The position numbers and the translations under genes are program-made. From Vulcanimicrobiia bacterium (GTDB lineage Bacteria > Eremiobacterota > Eremiobacteria > Baltobacterales > Baltobacteraceae), in assembly GCA_024281135.1 (NCBI GenBank), contig JAMXLG010000399.1, positions 1 through 10,764 of the forward strand: 10,764 nucleotides of DNA. The letters run 5' to 3'. The notes under the pieces are model-generated. The model did no database searches and was not told the origin of the DNA. It was given only the letters and a program-made list of their open reading frames with translations. Positions 7,883 to 10,764 of the stretch are shown in pieces; position 1 is the first letter of the stretch, and every line of letters begins with the position of its first letter.

Positions 7883-7943
7883 CGCAGCATGAAGATGTGG
7901 GCAGAATGCCTGCTGGGTTAAGTAATCGTGAAAAGCGGCGTCC

Positions 7944-7949
7944 ATAATA
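7944..7949 (-). promoter_or_regulatory. Weak -10 candidate (TATTAT) for paralog B
   Basis: On the minus strand TATTAT lies about 75 nt upstream of the GTG start. A TGTAAA placed 17-18 nt further upstream is only a poor -35 match. This is the best sigma-70-like box I see in the divergent gap, but the support is weak. Confidence 0.25.
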
Positions 7950-8112
7950 GGGAACTTACGTGAGCTTTACACTCCGTTATTTGACTTAGGTGCTTCACCG
8001 ATGCGGCAAAATGCTTGGCGAACACCGCACATTAAGACGTCTGGCGTCCACTCCGTTTCGTAAAGACTCGGCTAAGCGAGCCCTTCAAACGTTCGAAATC
8101 GTGCTCAGGGCT

Positions 8113-8135
8113 GCTCGCTATGCAACCTAGCGAGC
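8113..8135 (+). other. Perfect 8-bp hairpin in the leader of paralog C
   Basis: GCTCGCTA and TAGCGAGC are perfect inverted repeats around a 7-nt loop (TGCAACC). The hairpin lies 133 nt before the downstream TTG start. It could be part of a structured 5' leader or a protein-binding palindrome. No T tract follows, so a terminator is unlikely. Confidence 0.4.
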
Positions 8136-8176
8136 GTTAGGAAGAACGTTGACCCCGGGTTTCGGGTGCCGTTAAC

Positions 8177-8267
8177 CTGCCAACGAAGGCACCTCCTCTG
8201 GCAGTCACTCCTTTCCCCGTTGGGTGCTCGGACAATCCCCCCTATGTTTGTTATCCAAGGAGGCTTC
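8177..8267 (+). promoter_or_regulatory. Possible ribosome-binding-site sequestering leader of paralog C
   Basis: The leader contains CACCTCCT (8190-8197), identical to the 16S rRNA anti-Shine-Dalgarno core. The downstream stretch CCAAGGAGGCTTC (8255-8267) holds the ribosome binding site. It can pair along its whole length with leader GAAG (8185-8188), CCTCCT (8192-8197) and TGG (8199-8201), leaving a 3-nt and a 1-nt bulge on the leader side. The TGG is also the first half of TGGCAG (8199-8204), which pairs with CTGCCA (8177-8182). The two structures are therefore mutually exclusive, as expected of an RNA switch. The pairing is seen directly; regulation is inferred. Confidence 0.4.
8257..8263 (+). 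promoter_or_regulatory. Strong Shine-Dalgarno site that fixes the TTG start of paralog C
   Basis: AAGGAGG is followed by a 5-nt spacer and TTG at 8269. This near-perfect site selects the TTG over the in-frame GTG at 8224, and it places a canonical lipoprotein signal peptide exactly at the N-terminus. Confidence 0.8.
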
Positions 8268-8268
8268 T

Positions 8269-10014
8269 TTGAGCCGCTCTTCTTTACTCGCGCTCTGCGC
8301 ACTGGCTGCTTCCCTTGCAGCTTGTAGCGGCGGGCAGCAGGCCGCTCTCACACCCACGGGACCGCTAGACGGTCCCGCCGCGTCGAGCGCCATGCAACCT
8401 GCACAGACGCAATCTGCAATCTCGACGACCGGCACGCAATCGGTGCAGGCCCAATCTGCAACCTCGACGACCGGCACGATTCAGGCGTCCGGAACGATCG
8501 AAGGCACCTTCGCCGGCGGTTTTACACTTCAGACCGGCTACCCGCACGGCTACGTCAACGTGATGACTTCATCAACGACGACGTTCACGGGCAAAGCGCC
8601 CTTTAGGGGCGAGAGCGTCTCTGTTAGTGCAACCGGTTCGTGGTCGAAACTGTATGCGGTTTCGGTGACGCAAGCCGGAACCGGCACACCTGGGCCGACG
8701 CCCACCCCGACGCCGATGCAAAACGTGCCGAAACACATTGCCACTTGGGCGAAAGATCTCTACTGGGGTCCGGGTCAGAACGGCAGCGCGGCGCAATTGC
8801 GGCAGTACGTGTCCTACGCTCAGGGTGGCCTCGGCAATGCGAAGGCGAGCTCTGATTGCACCGGTTCAAACGGTTGCTCGTCGGTCTTCTACTTCGATCC
8901 GAACATGTTCTATGACACGAGCGCATGCGGCAGCGTCGGCGGCGATGTCGCCGGCATAATAAAAAACGCTGACGAGACGTGGTTCGTCCATCTCACAGGC
9001 TACAGCGATGCAGCACACCGCCTGCACGGATCCTACAATCAGACGTGTAGCGGCAAGACGATAACGATTCCGGTTTACGCGATGAACAGTTACAGCACCA
9101 GTATGCAGAGCTATTACAGGTCGTATTTCCACACGAACGCGGCGGCGTTCAACTTCTTCTTGATGGACGACACCAGCGGCCAAGTGCTCTCGCAATTTTA
9201 CGGCGCGGGCGGCGGTTTCTGTTGGAACGTCTTGCCGAGCCATTGGTGCAAGAACACGCAAGAGATGCCGACCGATGCATCCGTTGCGGGCGAACACGAT
9301 GCGCTTGCGAATTCGCTAACGCATCCGAACGGTACGGGGATGCAAGGCTTCTACAACGGCCTCGATTTCGCGAATCAGCAGCCGAACGACCTCAACATCA
9401 TGCAGTCGAGCAATCATTTCATCGGTGCGCTTTGCGAGGACTGCGTCGTCAATTCCGGGGTTTTCCGTCCGACGATGTACGCCTCGGTGCTGAACGCAAT
9501 GGCAAAGATCAACGCGTTGCCGCAGGGTTCGTTCGTCGAGTTGAATCACGGCGAATCAGCGCTTGGAAGTGCCGCGCAAATTGCGCAGCGTACGATTACC
9601 ACATCGATGGCGTGGCTCGGGTACCGTGAAGGCCACACGATCGTGTACCCCGACCTCGAGGCAAACACGAACAACCTCGCTGTATTCCCGGAGAATTCAA
9701 TCTATCCGACGGGCCCACTCGAGACGATGACCTCAGGTGCGGCGGATATCCAAGTGGCACCGGGCGTCTATCGCCGAGAATTTAGCACTTGCTACAACGC
9801 CGGTACCGCGATCGGTCCGTGCGCAGCAATCGTCAATTCGACTGCTGGAACGGTCGCTGTGCAAGCAGCCTGGTTAAAGCAAACGTACGGCCACGTTGTC
9901 TCAATGTCCGGTGGCGACATTCCGAACGGCGGCACCGTTAACTTGACAAGCGTACGGTTTGCCGCAAACTCGACGACGCTCGCACCTTCTCAAGGCCTTC
10001 TCATCGTTCGCTAG
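8269..10014 (+). CDS. Glycoside hydrolase-like lipoprotein with OB-like domain (paralog C)
   Basis: TTG 8269 is the start (581 residues). The frame is open to GTG 8224, but that would add 15 residues before a signal peptide that is already complete. A short hydrophobic segment ends in lipobox LAAC with lipidated C19. A Gln/Thr/Ser/Ala linker to about 70 contains a near repeat (QSAISTTGTQ and QSATSTTGTI). The OB-like domain spans 75-135 and matches paralog B at 45 of 61 positions by hand alignment. A TPTPTP spacer precedes the core at HIATWAKDLYW (156-166). Core motifs are FYFDP (207-211), WFVHLTGYSDAAHR (238-251), FFLMDDTS (296-303), YGAGGGFC (311-318), TQEM (330-333), FYNG (361-364), GALCEDC (386-392), SFVELN (421-426), TSMAWLGY (445-452), YRREF (501-505) and CAAIVN (518-523). 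Ten conserved cysteines lie at 197, 203, 220, 260, 318, 327, 389, 392, 508 and 518. Candidate acids are D300/D301 and E390 or E424 (inference). It is cell-envelope anchored; substrate unknown. Confidence 0.87.
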   Translation: MSRSSLLALCALAASLAACSGGQQAALTPTGPLDGPAASSAMQPAQTQSAISTTGTQSVQAQSATSTTGTIQASGTIEGTFAGGFTLQTGYPHGYVNVMTSSTTTFTGKAPFRGESVSVSATGSWSKLYAVSVTQAGTGTPGPTPTPTPMQNVPKHIATWAKDLYWGPGQNGSAAQLRQYVSYAQGGLGNAKASSDCTGSNGCSSVFYFDPNMFYDTSACGSVGGDVAGIIKNADETWFVHLTGYSDAAHRLHGSYNQTCSGKTITIPVYAMNSYSTSMQSYYRSYFHTNAAAFNFFLMDDTSGQVLSQFYGAGGGFCWNVLPSHWCKNTQEMPTDASVAGEHDALANSLTHPNGTGMQGFYNGLDFANQQPNDLNIMQSSNHFIGALCEDCVVNSGVFRPTMYASVLNAMAKINALPQGSFVELNHGESALGSAAQIAQRTITTSMAWLGYREGHTIVYPDLEANTNNLAVFPENSIYPTGPLETMTSGAADIQVAPGVYRREFSTCYNAGTAIGPCAAIVNSTAGTVAVQAAWLKQTYGHVVSMSGGDIPNGGTVNLTSVRFAANSTTLAPSQGLLIVR

Positions 10015-10184
10015 CCTTACCAGGCTTACGCGTAACGAGGCGCCGCCAACGTTAACGGCGGGCAAAGACTGCGTTAGTGGGATCGACGTATTTCGCGATT
10101 TCACGCGTAATCAATGCCCGCCGGGCGGGCGTGCAGGCATCCTACTGTTCGTTGACGCTCCGGAGTCGTATCCGTAACCTGCGC

Positions 10185-10222
10185 AGAGACGCCGCGTCAC
10201 GCGCCACGTGATCGGTGTCTCT
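10185..10222 (+). promoter_or_regulatory. Long hairpin in the leader of paralog D
   Basis: AGAGACGCC pairs with GGTGTCTCT over 9 bp (one G-U). A GCG/TC internal loop follows, then TCACG pairs with CGTGA around a 5-nt loop. The structure ends 20 nt before the GAGGAGG ribosome binding site. It could be a regulatory leader or a palindromic protein site; the outer strands as DNA are nearly symmetric. Confidence 0.4.
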
Positions 10223-10242
10223 ACCCATGTAACGTCGATGAC

Positions 10243-10249
10243 GAGGAGG
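10243..10249 (+). promoter_or_regulatory. Strong Shine-Dalgarno site that fixes the TTG start of paralog D
   Basis: GAGGAGG is followed by six cytosines and TTG at 10256. The arrangement parallels paralog C (AAGGAGG, 5 nt, TTG) and paralog B (AAGGGGGG, 5 nt, GTG). Confidence 0.75.
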
Positions 10250-10255
10250 CCCCCC

Positions 10256-10764
10256 TTGAGCCCCACCCGCCTATTTGTTTATTCCCTGTCGCTTGCTGCG
10301 TTACTCAGCGCGTGTAGCGGCGGGGGAGGACAACAATCCCCCTTACCCGCCGATCCGACATCAACAACGCAAACCCAAAACGCCCCCGACCTTAACCAAC
10401 CGGTCGATCCCGCCACTCAAGCACAGCAGCCCCCCTTACAGACAACCGACACGTCCGCTACCTTAACCACTCAGAGCGTTGCCGCCGCTGCTAGCGGCGT
10501 TCCTTCGCATATTGAGACGTGGGCCAAAGATCTGTACTGGAGTTCAGGCGCACTTGGAACGAGCGCGCAAGCGCGTGCATATCTCACGTACGCGCAAGGC
10601 GGTCTTGGCAATACAAAGGCGTTAAGCGATTGTCGCGGAGGCGGATGCCAATCGGTCTTTTACTTCGATCCCCACATGATCTACGACACGAGAGCGTGCG
10701 GCACCGTCGGACCCGCCGAGAGGCCGATTCTCGACGAGGGTACCGAAGCGTGGTACGTCCACGA
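10256..10764 (+). CDS. Glycoside hydrolase-like lipoprotein (paralog D, 3' partial)
   Basis: This frame is open from TTG 10256 to the last base, giving 169 complete residues. It has no ATG near its start and no stop in the window, so a simple gene call would miss it. It begins MSPTRLFVYSLSLAALLSAC, a lipoprotein signal peptide with lipobox LSAC (lipidated C20), followed by SGGGG. A Gln/Thr/Pro linker runs to about 84. The core then starts directly at VPSHIETWAKDLYW (85-98), with YLTYAQGGLGN, SDCRGGGC, SVFYFDP, and WYVH at the cut edge. It therefore lacks the OB-like domain of paralogs B and C, and its linker joins the core at once. The three core cysteines seen so far match the family. Like the others it should be envelope-anchored; the candidate active-site region lies beyond the window. 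TTA codons and C-rich triplets are unusually common in its linker. Confidence 0.85.
   Translation, partial: MSPTRLFVYSLSLAALLSACSGGGGQQSPLPADPTSTTQTQNAPDLNQPVDPATQAQQPPLQTTDTSATLTTQSVAAAASGVPSHIETWAKDLYWSSGALGTSAQARAYLTYAQGGLGNTKALSDCRGGGCQSVFYFDPHMIYDTRACGTVGPAERPILDEGTEAWYVH

Larger units (their letters stand above)
7870..8268. promoter_or_regulatory. Divergent intergenic control region (399 bp)
   Basis: There is no supported gene here. The gap separates two divergently read lipoprotein genes, so both promoters should lie inside it. Visible items are a TATTAT box on the minus strand (7944-7949) and TTGACT at 7981-7986 on the plus strand, which lacks a well-spaced -10 (CAAAAT at 8007-8012 is 20 nt away). 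There is also a perfect 8-bp hairpin (8113-8135), a small CCCG/CGGG hairpin (8154-8166), a CTGCCA/TGGCAG stem (8177-8204) and an anti-Shine-Dalgarno copy (8190-8197). I could not match the region to a known riboswitch class. Confidence 0.6.
10015..10255 (+). other. Noncoding gap with hairpins between paralogs C and D (241 bp)
   Basis: No gene is supported; frames open here have no family signature or ribosome binding site. Three inverted repeats are visible. The first is a CCGCC/GGCGG stem around AACGTTAAC (10043-10061). The second is GCCCG-CCGGG-CGGGC (10116-10130), with an alternative ATGCC/GGCAT pairing (10114-10140). The third is a long hairpin in the leader of paralog D (10185-10222). 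The first two follow the stop of paralog C and might end its transcript, but neither has a T tract. Confidence 0.5.

Noticed and set aside
7870..7890. ATG start at 7890 for paralog B
   Set aside because: No Shine-Dalgarno sequence precedes it, while the GTG at 7869 has AAGGGGGG at ideal spacing. The two starts differ by only seven residues, so this is probable rather than certain.
8224..8268. GTG start at 8224 for paralog C
   Set aside because: AAGGAGG with 5-nt spacing points to TTG 8269, and the lipoprotein signal peptide is complete from there.
8100..8268. Known riboswitch class (cyclic di-GMP, cobalamin, glycine, TPP, fluoride)
   Set aside because: I compared remembered consensus cores and found no convincing match; only the pairing logic supports a switch.
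9959..10177. Small plus-strand frame spanning the end of paralog C and the gap
   Set aside because: It starts inside paralog C, has no ribosome binding site or recognisable motif, and covers hairpins.
10275..10466. 63-codon frame at the start of paralog D
   Set aside because: It is off-frame to the clear lipoprotein frame starting at TTG 10256.
1..10764. CRISPR arrays, insertion sequences, tRNA or rRNA genes
   Set aside because: No regularly spaced repeats, transposase signatures, terminal inverted repeats around a gene, or tRNA-like cloverleafs with CCA/TTCGA arms were found.

Overview
The window is a GC-rich bacterial stretch that looks like part of an extracellular polysaccharide locus. 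It carries four GT-B (GT4-like) glycosyltransferases and four paralogous exported proteins of a family I do not recognise by name. The exported proteins look like TIM-barrel glycoside hydrolases. No rRNA, tRNA, CRISPR array, transposase or phage gene is visible. Short lipoprotein signal peptides, Gly- and Thr/Pro-rich linkers, TTG/GTG starts with strong Shine-Dalgarno sequences and the style of the glycosyltransferases fit an uncultivated lineage such as Candidatus Eremiobacterota (WPS-2). That placement is a low-confidence impression, not a result.

Layout. (1) Positions 1-4804, plus strand: a tight operon of glycosyltransferase (5' end outside the window), glycosyltransferase, secreted hydrolase-like protein, glycosyltransferase. 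The last two junctions are 4-bp ATGA stop/start overlaps, so the exported protein is translationally coupled to glycosyltransferases on both sides. (2) Positions 4757-7869, minus strand: a hydrolase-like lipoprotein followed 41 bp later by another glycosyltransferase. This unit converges on the first operon with a 48-bp overlap of coding ends. (3) Positions 7870-8268: a divergent control region of 399 bp. On its plus-strand side, a leader copy of the 16S anti-Shine-Dalgarno sequence can pair with the ribosome binding site of the next gene. (4) Positions 8269-10014, plus strand: a second hydrolase-like lipoprotein with the same accessory domain as the minus-strand one. (5) Positions 10015-10255: a noncoding gap with several hairpins. 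(6) Positions 10256-10764, plus strand: the start of a fourth family member, a lipoprotein cut by the window edge.

How the parts may work together (inference): the glycosyltransferases build a glycan on the cytoplasmic face. The exported family members, one soluble and three lipid-anchored, would trim, remodel or bind that glycan outside, as glycosidases of other exopolysaccharide operons do. The recurrence of hydrolase-like and glycosyltransferase genes in two separate units, and the expansion to four copies with different N-terminal architectures, are the most interesting points. Ten cysteines and a central Asp-Asp motif are conserved in all three complete copies.
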